A program made the position numbers and the translations under genes. This document shows, in pieces, positions 26,340-38,311 of a DNA stretch of 64,000 nt. The DNA comes from Paralichthys olivaceus (lineage: Eukaryota > Chordata > Actinopteri > Pleuronectiformes > Paralichthyidae). Within the stretch, counting starts at the first letter, position 1; every line of letters starts with the position of its first letter. The stretch is from positions 18,735,260-18,799,259 of the forward strand of contig NC_091109.1 in the NCBI RefSeq assembly GCF_024713975.1. The letters are read 5' to 3'. The notes below the pieces were generated by a model. It was given only the letters and a program-made list of their open reading frames with translations, was not told where the DNA came from and did no database searches.

Positions 26340-27992
26340 CAGAGTGCTGGGGCAGGAACGAGGAGGAGCGTCTGATCAACTACCTGTTTAAAGAGCGAGG
26401 ATACAACAAAGAGCTGCGTCCCACAGAGAGGCAGCAGGACGCCGTCGACGTTTACCTCGCCCTCACGCTCTCCAACCTCATCTCTCTGGTACCAGGAAGT
26501 GTATTTTAAAGTGTGTGTGTGTCTCTTAACTGTTTTAGTGAAATGAAGTTTTTTCTACAGAAACACTTTCATTCTTAGTGTGAGCTTGTTTTACCTCGTT
26601 ATATTTAACGGATTAGAATTTCTCGAAGCAGAGTTCGTCCCCCCACCGAGGCCCGACGGTCTCCTTGTGTAACATTTCAATTCACTAGATCCACAATTTA
26701 ATGATATGATGATGTAAAGATAAAACCAAAGTCTCGTGTCTTTCCTCTGCAGAAAGAAGTAGACGAGACCCTGCTGACAAACGTATGGATCGATCATGTA
26801 CGTAAAAGGAAAATGTTTGTTTGTGCAGATCCTCTAAATAAACACACCACGTTTAAAAGATCCTCACATGTTGTGGTGTTTGTGTATTTTGTGTTTCTGC
26901 CTTGTGGCATGTGTTAGATGTGGACCGACTACCGGCTGTCGTGGAACTCAACAGAGTTCGATGGCATCGAGATGCTTCGCCTGCCGTCCAGCATGGTGTG
27001 GCTGCCGGAGATTGTGCTGGAGAACAAGTGAGGTTCCGTTTTCTTTGTTCGTCCGTGTGTGCGGAGACAAAATACAACATGTGTATCACACACACACACA
27101 CACACGTGTAAACATATCTCAGGTGTAGTCTCTGAATCTATAGTGAGATCCTCCTCGTGTGTGTGTGGCTGATTCAGATCAAACCTCTGCCTCTCCTCAG
27201 TAACGATGCCCAGTTCCAGGTGGCCTACTACAGTAACGTGCTCGTCGATCTCACTGGGCTCTGCTACTGGCTGCCTCCCGCCATCTTCCGCTCCTCCTGC
27301 TCCATCAACGTCAACTACTTCCCCTTCGACTGGCAGAACTGCACGCTCAAGTTCACGTGAGACAGAAACCGCTCGGTGTCAATCTAGACTTCATTCGTCA
27401 TCCTCACCTCAGAGGGAAACACGGATCAGTCATGTTTATAAACCGGAAACTGAACACACCGTTTCCCATGTTGCTTTGCAGTTCTCTGACCTACAACGCC
27501 AAAGAGATCAGGATGCTGCTGAAGGAAGATGCCGACGAAACCAGGAAGTGGACGGTGGAGTGGATCATCATCGACCCGGCCAGCTTCACAGGTGACACAC
27601 ACATCGAATCAAATGAGTTGTCTCAGTAATCCTGCAGGGGGCGCCGGGCCGAGTTAGTGGAGTTAATCCTAAACACCCAAACCTCATTCTGGGTTTCTCT
27701 GTTTCACTGGTTTTGGCAGAAAACGGCGAGTGGGAGATCATCCACCGACCGGCCAAGAGGAACACGTACAAACACATTCCCATGGAGAGCAACAAGCACC
27801 AGGACATCACCTTCTACCTGGTCATCAAACGCAAACCGCTCTTCTACATCGTCAACATCATCATCCCCTGCGTGCTCATCTCCTTCCTGGCCTCGCTCGT
27901 CTACTACCTGCCCGCTGACAGTCAGTGCACACCCCCCCCCCCATACCTCCGATTAAAGGAATTTAAACAGAAGATGAATACTGAGGAAGACT

Positions 27993-28033
<41 letters not shown>

Positions 28034-29219
28034 GTGGTGAGAAGATGACCTTGTCCATCTCTGTGCTCTTGGCTCAGTCTGTGTTTTTGCTGCTGATTTC
28101 TCAAAGACTCCCGGAGACTTCCATGTCTGTTCCACTTATTGTCAAGTAGGTAACACACACACACTCTCTCACTCACACACTCTCACACACACTCTCACTC
28201 ACACACACACACACGGATGAAATATTGAATTTTCAGTTGAATCGTCTTTATTCATTTGAACTCGTGTGTGTGTGTCTCAGATACTTGATGTTCATCATGG
28301 TGCTGGTTACAGTGGTGGTGCTGAACTGTGTGGTCGTCCTCAACCTGCACTTCAGGACACCGAGCACGCACGTCATGTCTGAGTGGACCAAGAAGGTACC
28401 GCACACACACACACACACACACACACAGTCTGCATTTAAAAAGACAACTGATCTTCTCCTGCTGCAGCTCGAAGACTCAAGCGTCTTGAGTTTTTTTTTT
28501 AAGCATCACGTTTCAGACCTGCTTCGGTATCATCTGCAGTTTTTCGATTGCCCCTCTTCTTCGTCCAGTTCTTCCTGGAGCGCCTGCCCCGGATCCTGCG
28601 TATGTCCCACCCTGCGGATGAGGAGCCACACTGGGATCGAGCGCTGCCCCGGCGATCCAGCTCGGTGGGGTACATCGCCGCGGCGGAGGAGTACTACAGC
28701 TTCAAGTCCCGCAGCGAGCTGATGTTCGAGAAACAGTCAGTGAGACACGGACTGACCACACGGACCACACATGCTGCAGGTACGTCCAGTGACATCATCG
28801 AGTCACAGTATTCAAACATGTTTCGTCATTGGTCACGGGGCTCTGCTACACTTCATGATCTTCAGAGTCGGTTTTATCAAACCGATTGTTTTTATTTTCA
28901 CTGTTTTATCATTTTGCAGCCAAAGACAATTTCCCTGCACAATAATAATTCATAACGAAAAATCAAGCTGCTCCTCCTCACACACACTCGTAGATATCAG
29001 TCCCTCAATGTGTCTGACCTCCTTCATCAAGGGTGTGTGTCTGTGTGTGTCTGTGTGTGTGTGTGTCTGTGTGTGTGCATGCTTGCAGTGGTGAGTCCAC
29101 AGCAAGACGGAGGTATGACAGAGCAGCTGTACGCAGAGATCAAGCCGGCCGTGGACGGAGCAAACTACATCATCAAACACATGCGCAACAAGAACGACTA
29201 CAACGAGGTGAAACACACA

Positions 29220-29265
<46 letters not shown>

Positions 29266-29643
29266 GAGAGGAGAAGCAGGAGTCTGTCGATGGTGAATTG
29301 TGGGGAAGAGTTCGACCTCCTCACTCGACCCTGAAACTCTGTTCCAACACAAACATGAGATGAACTAGAAGAAGACGTTGAGTTAGAATAAAACAAAGTC
29401 GACGTTGAAACCATAAAACTCTGTCACACTGTGACACTGTGTGTTTGTAACCGTGTGTTCTCAGGAGAAAGACAACTGGAGCGGCATCGCTCGCACGGTG
29501 GATCGACTCTGCCTCTTCCTGGTGACTCCGGTGATGACGCTCGGCACCATCATCATCTTCCTGATGGGAATCTGCAACCACCCCCCACACCTCCCCTTTA
29601 AAGGAGACACACACGACTACAGAGAGGAGAACCCACGGCTGCT

Positions 29644-29647
<4 letters not shown>
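25338..29647 (+). CDS. chrnd: Nicotinic acetylcholine receptor, delta subunit
   Basis: Exons 25338-25395, 26343-26488, 26753-26797, 26918-27027, 27201-27356, 27482-27591, 27720-27920, 28034-28145, 28281-28395, 28569-28779, 29089-29207 and 29465-29647 join to 521 residues (human 517). A signal peptide is followed by [11 protein letters not shown]. The cys-loop is [17 protein letters not shown]1 begins after RRKPLF-like [15 protein letters not shown]2 is [21 protein letters not shown]3 follows LIVKYLMF, and TM4 is [18 protein letters not shown]. The large cytoplasmic loop has [16 protein letters not shown] and [17 protein letters not shown], which are delta-specific rather than gamma, and there is no vicinal Cys pair, as expected for a non-alpha subunit. 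It forms the ligand-gated cation channel of the neuromuscular endplate with alpha, beta and gamma/epsilon. Several splice acceptors are preceded by (TG)n instead of an ordinary pyrimidine tract. Confidence 0.97.
26138..29263. repeat. (AC)n/(TG)n tracts in chrnd introns
   Basis: Tracts lie at about 26138-26182 (AC), 26313-26339 (TG), 27086-27105 (AC), 27994-28032 (TG), 28148-28215 (AC), 28402-28427 (AC), 29034-29079 (TG) and 29216-29263 (AC). TG tracts directly precede the acceptors of exons 2, 8, 9 and 11. AC tracts directly follow the donors of exons 8, 9 and 11. Another AC tract (29646-29700) starts at the stop codon. Confidence 0.9.
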
Positions 29648-29704
<57 letters not shown>

Positions 29705-29837
29705 TGCCATGTGAGTCTAGAATTTGTTGCCTCTTTATTATTTGTGGGTCCAGGTGCATAGTTGTGTGTTTTTTTTAAAATTAAAAGTAGACAACAGAAT
29801 AATTACACTAGTGTTTTAATTTGATTTGTGTGGTTTG

Positions 29838-29843
29838 AATAAA
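29838..29843 (+). other. Polyadenylation signal of chrnd
   Basis: AATAAA about 190 bases after the chrnd stop. It follows an (AC)n-rich 3'UTR. Confidence 0.6.
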
Positions 29844-29849
29844 CATTTA

Positions 29850-30600
29850 AAGTCAGCCGACATCTTTAATTTTATTTTTGTTGTGTGTGTTTTATTATCA
29901 TGATGTTAACACTTGAAAGTCTCCATTTATAAGCAGCATAGAAACATTTAGAATATGATTGTAAGCAGGTATCAGTGTCGTCGTGTAGATTCCTCCTCAT
30001 TAAACTAATGAAGTGACAAATACTGTCGAACAACATGCTGATAAAAAGTTCGTTGAATGTTTATGTGTTGTCAGTTTGTACAGTTCGGTTTCAGGACAGA
30101 GGTTTGATCACAGACAGTAAATAAAGATGGACAGCTGCCGAAGAGTGAAGCCGAAGTGTTCCCGGTGTTTCAGTCCAAACTGTTGAATGTGACACAGTAT
30201 TTGATATTTATCATGATGGTGATAAGAATGACCAGTCGGCCGACACCTGCTGCAACATGACACTCCACCACTAGATGTCACTAGAGTCTACACACTGAAC
30301 CTTTAAGTTTGATAAATTTGACTGGATTAGTCAGGGATAAACACCAAAAGGCAAAATAAAATCATCGTATATACATGATCACATTTTTACAGTTCATGAT
30401 TATACTTAAAATATTAAAACATAAAATTCTTCCACAGTTCTTCATAGTTTTTATCCGGAGATATAAAAACACAGATTCTACCATCACAGTATAATTAATG
30501 AGGATTATCCTCCCGACCTTATTGTCCAGAGTCCGGTTGAAGTTTTGTTAAAATTCATCCATTACTTGTTTTCGAGTCGGCAGCCGAACAACAGTTCACT
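29850..30600. other. Spacer between chrnd and the - strand Ig cluster
   Basis: No gene is seen. ACACACTGAACCTTTAAG at about 30288 is the recurring short dispersed motif also found in the flanks of copies 1 and 2. The last part should be the 3'UTR of the convergent gene that ends at 30601. Confidence 0.45.
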
Positions 30601-32814
30601 TCATTGCCCGTTCAAACTCTCGCTGGCTTCGTCTCTGTCGTCCGGTCGATTTCTGGCTCGCTTCAATTTAATGACTATAAAAGAATAAAAGTTCAGAAAA
30701 CGTTTTAGGATGAGAAAGCGAATTAACCCAAAACATTATTGCATGAAAAGTTTGAAACTTAGAGCTCGTTGGTTGAATAACTCACTGATGTATGCGAGAA
30801 TCGCTGAAGCCACGTACGACAGAAATAGGAAATAAAGCAGTCCAGCGATGATGGAGATGTAAAAGTAATGATACGATTCTGAAATTAGAAGAACAGATGA
30901 CGATGATTCAATCATACAAATATTCTTTGTTGTCACTGGATGAATCATTAGGATTTTGTGAAATCCTTAACTTTGGAACTAGCGCCATCGTCAGGTCTGA
31001 ATGTACGACTGTGACTACGTCCGCTCGCCGGCTGCAGACTCTCAATTTCTCACACTCGCAACGGTTTTTTTCCCCTAAACTATCTGTGGTTCTTGAAACT
31101 GTTCCGTTCAGGATACTTGGAACCAAAAGCAGAACCACCACCAGAGGGCGCTCCACACTGCCCAGCTTGTAGAAGTTCACACGCTCACCAATATTCTGAC
31201 GTGTCATTACCTTCAGTTACGGTGACGTCAGTCCAGGTGACGTGTGTTTCTTCAGGTGTGCGGATCTCACAGGTGTAGTTTCCCTGGTGCTCGGACTTCA
31301 GGTTGTGCAGGTGCAGACCGTTCGAAGCAGAAAAGTTGGACAGGACATGAGACTTCCACGGATCCCAGACTTTCACCTGCAGCTTCTGTCCCACGACGCT
31401 GATCGATGCAACGGGACCCGAGAGTCTGAACCTCCAGGTGAGATTAAAGCTCTGCTGGATGCTGCGAGGCAAACTGCAGGAAATCTGCACTACGCCACCT
31501 ACAGGGGCCGCGACTGAGGCTACAGCGAAGAGTAAGAAGATATACGTTTTCTTCACGTTTAACAGTAATAAAAAAACAAAAGGTTCTAAACTCGGTTACC
31601 TTCGTGTTTCAGAAAAGCAGTTTTTCTGTTGGTGCCGCAGGTTACACAACAAATGTACGTAAGATCTGAGGTGAGGTTTCCCTTCAGCCTCAGGTCGCTC
31701 TGGATGTCGTAGAACCCGAGTTTGTTTTCCTGGATCTCTGTCTTGTTCAGTTTAGCATCAGTGGGAGGATCAGTGGACCAGGCGACTGTCGGAGCCGGGT
31801 AGATTCCCTCAGCCGCACAGATGACGGAGTCGCCACTGAACCAGATGTCGACCTCTCGGACCGGAGCTACGAACGGTAAAAATTCAAGTAAGCTGAGCTG
31901 ATGACGACTTTTGTTTAAACTCTTAAACTTTTAATGAACTAAATAATAGAAATAATCCCATAATGAGTTCTAATCAAAAGGACTGAAGACCAGTAACTCT
32001 TTATTTTTTTGGGTCGATTATTTTCAGATTTCTGTTTCGCAGCCGAGCTCAACAGCGCTGCTAGTGGTCAAAAGCTGAATAGTTGAACCTTTAAAACTGC
32101 AAAAACTGAAAATTCAATCAAATTTACAAGAAACGAAATGTAAACACAGTCCAGTGATTCTGTAAACCAGCCGGTACCTTCAACGACAAGGGAGATGATG
32201 CTGGATTTGTCGATGCGGGGGGCGGTCATGGTGATGCAGTAGTATTTGCCCTGGTCGTACGGCGTGACGTTTCTCAGCAGCAGTGTGGCGTTTCCCTCCA
32301 GGACCTGGTCTGCAAACAGCCCCGTTCTTCCCTTGTATTTATCGGCCGGCGATTTGTGGTCAATCGCAAAACTGGTGTTGCCGTAGCGCGTGCAGCTCAC
32401 CACGGCTTTCTTCCTGTACCACATGATCCTCGCACCTTTGCCGTCGGACTCGAACTGACAGGGGAGCACGCATTCCTCCGAAGGCCGACATGTGATCGTG
32501 ACCTCTGGAGACACAGACGACACGTTCAAGAGACATTCCTCATCCACTCGGTCCACAACAGCCCTGCTGTACTTTTTCAAGTTGTATCTACTAACTCAAA
32601 TACATACATCTGAGTAAAAGTACAATAGAAGAAACATACACAGTGAAATACTTTACATTGTATAATTAATAAAAAAGAAGTGTGAGCTTCATTTCGTCTC
32701 CAGGAACAAATCCAAGATAAATAGAGTCAATATTCCAGAGTGCTCACCTTTTCTTTCTTCTGCAGCCACGATCCACAGGAGGGAACAGAGCAGACAAACC
32801 TTGAACGCAGCCAT
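30601..32814 (-). CDS. hhla2-like: Divergent HHLA2-like B7-family protein
   Basis: Reading on the - strand, exons are 32814-32748 (signal peptide MAAFKVCLLCSLLWIVAA), 32504-32178 (IgV), 31866-31600 (IgC-like), 31513-31211 (IgC-like), 30878-30786 (helix FYISIIAGLLYFLFLSYVASAILAYI) and 30674-30601 (tail), totalling 376 residues with every junction in frame. IgV has CVLPCQF, WYRKK, GRTGLF, GNATLLL and GKYYC. The first C domain has VICAAEGIYPAP and TYICC, and the second has ISCSLPR and YTCEIR. It keeps the exon plan and phase 1 introns of the array copies but is far from them in sequence, so it is an older paralogue. The tail is short and has no tyrosine. An HHLA2-like label fits best; another B7 subfamily is possible. 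Confidence 0.75.
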
Positions 32815-33426
32815 CGGCAACAGTGACGGAGAAATGAAGCCTCCACTTCACACGTCTGTCTGACAGAAAATTATTTATTTCCTCCTGAAGCAGCTGAGCA
32901 GCTTCGTTCCCGTCAACACGCCCACAGACGAGTAATTCAGGTTTGACACAGCAGACGCCTCAGGCAGTTCGATTCAACACAACTCTTTTATTTACACACA
33001 TAAAGTTTTTATGGAAACACATTGAGGCAGATCGTTTACTTCATGTTCTCACAAAATAAGTTCAAGTGCAGTGAAGTTCCAAACATGAAGAAGAACCTGT
33101 GGCAGCTTCAGTTTTCATAAAAACTCAAATGGTTTTTAGTTTATTCAGTCTGGACAAATGTAAAAAACATGGCGGCCTCCGTAGAGAGGGCCCCCTCCAT
33201 GTAAATATAAAGTATTTAAATATAAATTATTTAAATATAAAGATTTAAATATGAAGTATTTAAATATAAAGTACTTCAATATAAAGTATTTAAATATGAA
33301 GTATTTAAATATGAAGTATTTAAATATAAAGTATTTCAATATTAAGTATTTAAATATAAAGATTTATGAACGAGTGAAAACATCATGAGGATTATTCTAC
33401 AGCTTTGAACCAAAGAGGGAACATCC
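32815..33426. other. Short spacer with a degenerate AT minisatellite
   Basis: 32815-32930 should be promoter of the gene ending at 30601 and 33370-33426 the 3'UTR of the next one. In between, 33200-33365 is about eleven copies of a 15-base unit like AAATATAAAGTATTT with small variations. The part at 33060-33190 resembles the flank of the array copies (CATGGCGGCCTCC). Confidence 0.6.
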
Positions 33427-36395
33427 TCAAGAGTCCGTGTTGGTTTGCACACGATTCATCTGGACAGTTTCCTCTGTTGTGCTGTAAAAATAAAAGGAAA
33501 TTCAACATTAAATACACGTAAAGGAAGAATGAAAACCGAATCAACCATCACATCACGTGTGTGTAAGATTCAGGGATAAAACTCATTCGTATCTTTGAGT
33601 TTCTGATGAGTTTGGGTTGATTGACAGCTCAGTGGAGGAGGGGCTTCATCCAGGCTCCGCCCCTCACTCCTCCAAATATGGCAACTTGTTTTTTTAAAGA
33701 TGGCGCCGGACAAAACGTCAAACTAACCAACAACAGTGTTGTCAGGGGGGGTTGACCCCACACGTCACATCTGAATGATACGTTTCATGCTGCTGTTTGA
33801 TTTTAACTTGAGGGTCAAAGTTAAATCAAATGAATAAATTACAGTTTGCTCTAGAAAATGAAGCTGGAATGAGATGTGAGTATTTAAACAGGTGTAAACT
33901 TTACTGACCCGTCGCTGCTTCTGTTGTTTCTGCATTGACCTGAGACAGAGACACACGAATCAATATCATACAAATATACAAGAAAGAATGAAAACATGTC
34001 GACAGAGTGTTATTTTACCTTTTCTCCGAAGACACAGGAAAACAACTATGACAGCAACTAGTAAAACTATGATACCAATGGTTATCGCAGCAATTCCTCC
34101 ATTACTGAGTGAAGCCCCTGAAATAAAGAAAAGTCCGTTAGTTGAACTGTCCCTCCTCCGGGGGAGGTTTCTGGTGTTTGGATGTTTGACTGAAGCTGCT
34201 TCCAGACATGTGACTCTGGAGAACTCAGTTTCTGAGGAGGAGCTTATGTGAGAAGCTCCAGAGAAAGTCCAGACCCTCCAGAGCTCAAGTCTGGAACCGG
34301 CTAAAGACTAAACGTTCTAGAACTTGATGCTACCTTTGTTTTTCTTGAGAACAGTATTGGTTACGAGAGTTTCCTCTGCGACACTGAGTTCACAGGTGTA
34401 AACTCCCTCTCGATCTGCAGCTGGCTTCTTTAGCGTGAGGCTGCCGGACCTTGACACGCTCTTCACCTGCGACCTCCACTCCTCTGAGACCTCGGGGGAG
34501 CCGTCAGCTGCAGCCCGAGTCACGATGATGTGACTGTGGTTGAATTTCCACACGAGGGCGGAGAAGGAAGAGTTGAAGGCGGCACAGTGGATTGTTGTTT
34601 CAACGTCAAACTCATCCATAGAAGCTGAAACTATAGAAATGAAACAGAGAAGAAAATCACACAAGTATTAAACAAGTACATGTTTAGTTTGTAAATCACA
34701 GCGAGGTGTCGCCTGTTCCCTGATTCAATCCTAACCCTCTCTGAGGGATGACTGACCGTCGGTGCAGTAACTGAGTAAAAGTACTTAGTTACTGTGGAGC
34801 AGTTCTTACCTTCTTTAAACAAAGTGGCTCTCCTGGTGGATGTGCCACTGCTGACGGTGCAGGTGAAGGTGAAAGTGAATTCATCGTTGCTGTGTGAGAG
34901 TGTCAGCGTGCTGCTGATGTTGTGGAGCTGCAGCTCAGCCCCCTGGACTTCAGTGACGTACTGGAAGGTGGACGGAGGGCTGGTGGACCAGCAGAGCTTT
35001 GGTTCGGGGGAGATCCCCTCTGAGCGGCAGGTGATATTGTTCTTCACCTGCTCAATGTCCACGTTACCCACTGGAGCTGCAAGACAACAACTTGAGTGAA
35101 GTTTCCACTCCCTCAGCTCGAGCTTCTGTAGATTCATGTTGATGGTGTTAACTCAGGTCTCATTATAATTCCAGGTGTAAAGTATTTATGACAAAAGCTA
35201 AATATCTGTTGATGTTGAATATTAATGTTTCATGAGTTTGCTTGTGTTTTGTTTATTTGTCTTTGTTTTACCATAAACGTGTAGGTTGATGAATGACTCC
35301 TTGGCTCCACTGAAGGTGCTGGTGAAGCACTTGTATCTGCCCTGGTCCTGAAGCTGCAGCCCCGTCATCCTGAGCGACGCGTTTCCTCTGGAGATCTGCT
35401 CTTTGAACAGAGATGTCCGGCCTCTGAAGCGCTCGCTCTGGTGTGCTAACTGGTCTCCGGCTGTGTAGTAGGAGTGGACACGAGTGTCTCCTGCTTCTAC
35501 CTTCATCCAGTGGACGACTGGGTCTGTACCAGGCTGAAAACTGCAGGGTAAGATGCAGATCTCTGCTAAAACGCAGGAGATGTCAACATCTGTCAGACAC
35601 CGGGTAAAAAAACAACCAGTTCAGGATCAACTGTGGTGAATAGAAGCTTTTTTTAAAAGTGCAATCAGAGCATTTGCTCTCAGACGGATTGTGAATGTAA
35701 ATATCCTGATGGAAATATCTGTCTGTCTGTTGACAGTTAACATACAGGAGGTGAATCAGAGCTGCTTTGACAAAAACTACTTCCTTCCTGTTTCAGAAAG
35801 TAAACCATGTTCTCGCTGTGAATTCATCTTGAACACACTCACTCACCCCTCCCCCCCCCTTCCTCATTAAATGTGTCTGAGTTTCATTCACCTGCACTAA
35901 AAGGTAATAGTATAATAAGGACATGAAGAATGAGGCTTGAACCAGGACACGTTTAGTTTTTTAAAACTAGTCCATTTTAAATAGATAAACGTTACACTAT
36001 TAGTTAGTTATGAAAACTAACTGGATAAAGCTGATGATCATAATAAATGTTTGAGTTCATAAGCTACATGATTAGCTATCTATTAGCTACCTGTTGTTTG
36101 TTGTGAGTCTTTTTTCTTCTATAGTTTTGTGATCGTGACGTCATTTCTAACCAAACAGTACAACTATGCAGTGGAGAGTGAAATATGGTTTCTCCAGGGC
36201 AGTGCAGGTTCAATAGTATATTAAAAAACAAACCATTGTCAACAATGAATCAAATGAGTCTAAAACAGTAAAGTGAAGAACTACGTTGAAACAGAATCCG
36301 TCATTTGTGAATAAGATCAGACTTCACGTACCTGCTGTGGTGAGAGTCCACATGTTGAGGATCAACACAAGGAGCAGAGACCAGAACTCAGACAT
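33427..36395 (-). CDS. hhla2-like: Chimeric HHLA2-like B7-family protein, copy 3
   Basis: On the - strand: 36395-36332 (signal peptide, same as copy 1), 35589-35272 (IgV), 35076-34810 and 34624-34334 (IgC-like), 34117-34019 (helix IAAITIGIIVLLVAVIVVFLCL), 33939-33909 and 33481-33427 (tail), 374 residues in frame. The leader, intron 1 and IgV are almost identical to the array copies (same [19 protein letters not shown] framework). The two C domains, the helix and the tail are much more divergent (CRSEGISPEP, VWKFNHSHIIV). The IgV exon is one codon shorter near its end (FSGAKESF) and finishes in HVYG. The gene therefore joins an array-type 5' half to an older 3' half. The helix keeps a lone Cys, and the tail ends RVQTNTDS. 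Confidence 0.78.
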
Positions 36396-36979
36396 CCTGC
36401 TTTAAGTTCACCTGAGAGTTGAAGGAGGATCCAAGGAAGGAGAGACACGGAGGAAACTCCTGGTTTGACTGAATGAGACAGAGAGAGAGAGAACACAGAG
36501 ACAGAGAGGTTCAGACTGAACTACTTTACGTTCACTGAGGAGCCTGCGACAGCATCAACCAGAAAGTGAAACTGTAAAACTTCGCGCCTCTGCTCGCGGA
36601 GGTCTCGCGCCACTTCTCCCCCTCCCCCTCCTCACAGTTGAAACCATAGACTGTATATAAAGAGGTTGAAACATCCTCCCTGAACTTTTTGAAACAAACG
36701 TCCTCCTGACTTGTGTCTCGTTGTTCACCTCAAGAGCAGTTTGTGTTTTAACAACGTTTCTCTTTTGACTCGTTGATCCGTGAAATCAGAATCAGTGAAC
36801 GTTTCCAGCTTCAGCTCCTCTGTGTCTGTTACTGGAGAACAGATCTTAAAGCTACGAGCTCCTCTCACTGTGATCTGAATGAAGATCAACTGACAGATGA
36901 TGTGTCGGTCACTTCAGAGAGGAGGCTCGAACAGAGACATGATGCTGAGTGATAAGACTTGTATGTGGTGACAACAGGA
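36396..36979 (-). promoter_or_regulatory. 5' flank of copy 3 with ISRE-like element
   Basis: This is the inverted equivalent of about 1760-2679. It contains AGAAAGTGAAACT at 36561-36573, which read on the - strand is the same ISRE-like string as in copies 1 and 2, about 165 bases before the ATG. Similarity to the array flank continues to about 36.98 kb, where a transposase fragment begins. Confidence 0.5.
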
Positions 36980-37182
36980 AACGCAGCAAGATTTGGATTC
37001 ATTTTAAATAACATCAACAACACAGAGTGTAGAGTCTGCAAGATTCAAGTTTCATATAGAGCAGGCTCCACGAACAACCTGCACAGCTCATATGAGAGCT
37101 GTTCATCCCTCAGTGCAAACTGAAGACAAAAGACAAGCAAGTGAACCTGCTGTTAATGAAGGTGCCAGTGTGTCTACTGCAA

Positions 37183-37215
<33 letters not shown>

Positions 37216-38190
37216 ATGCTGCACGGTCTACATCATCCAGAACACCACCACCACAACTGGGCCGACCTAAACCTTCAACCCAGAGCTCTCTGAGCCACTT
37301 TTTACAAACGTCTCTGACCCCAGCAAGACAGATCGCTATGCATGAAGAACTGGCAAAAATGGTCGCACGTGATTTCCAACCATTTTCAATCGTGGATGAT
37401 AAAGGATTCAGAAGATTTACTCGTGCACTTAATCCAATGTCTGTAATTCCAAGCAGGAAAACACTCTCCCAAAAAATCATCCCAGGCCTATATGACACAG
37501 AGCGTGCTTCATTGCAAGAGAGGCTTAAAAAAGCCACAACAGTTTTTCCAACAACTGACAGTTGGACATCTCGAACCACCACATCCTACTTGTCAGTTAC
37601 TCGCCATTTTGTCGAAACCTACAAGATAGTGTCCCGTCCTCTGGATTGTTTTGAGTTCAGTGGCAGACACACTTCTGAGAACTTAGCAGAGGAGCTGCTC
37701 AAAGTGGCAAAAAGAGTGGGATGTGGAAAACAAAGTGGTTTGCTGCGTTAGTGACAATGCAGCTAACATAACCAAAGCAATTAAGACCCTGAAATGGACC
37801 CACCACCCATGTCTTGCACACACAATTAACCTGATTGTTAAAGAAGCTCTGAAGGTTATGAAGCCCATTGTTGACAAAGTGAAGATGATAGTGGAATTCT
37901 TCCACAGGAGCTCAACAGCCACAGAAGAGCTCAAATCTACCCAACAAAAGATGGGCATGTCGGAGCTGAAGCTCAAACAAGAATGTGTTACAAGGTGGAA
38001 CTCCACCTTCCACATGCTAAAACCTTCCTGGCTGTTATCAATGCACGTGCTGATCCTCGGAGCCAAGAGGAATGGGAGGTACTGCAGGAGGCATGCACTG
38101 TTCTAGAGCCATTTGAGCAGGTCACCGTGGAGATCAGTGCAGACAGGTACAGTGTGCAAATGTTATCACATTGTTATTTATTTTATTAGT
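36980..38190 (+). pseudogene. Broken hAT transposase, ZBED type
   Basis: Reading frames recall fish ZBED-like hAT transposases. A BED-type zinc finger (CRVC, later VHPSV) lies at about 37025-37115 and is broken by one frameshift. 37092-37740 carries the segment from QSSLSHFLQT to TTDSWTSRTTTSYLSVTRHFV, which includes one catalytic Asp. A second shift at about 37730 leads into CVSDNAANITKAI and TRWNSTFHML (second Asp), and a third at about 38020 leads into LEPFEQVTVEISAD. The C-terminal dimerisation part is missing. A GCT-repeat-derived Ala run sits near residue 35. With at least three shifts it is not functional. It separates copy 3 from the inverted spacer. Confidence 0.8.
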
Positions 38191-38311
38191 TGTTGCAATA
38201 TTGGTATGAAAAGTAAATTAGACCAGAAATAATCATTATTACTGCTAAATAAAACAAAGCATAATTTTAACACATATTGTTTCCTCTTTTTGAATAATAA
38301 TAATAAGAGTT

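Noticed and set aside
37103..37582. 159-codon open frame opposite the hAT fragment
   Set aside because: It is the antisense shadow of the transposase coding strand.
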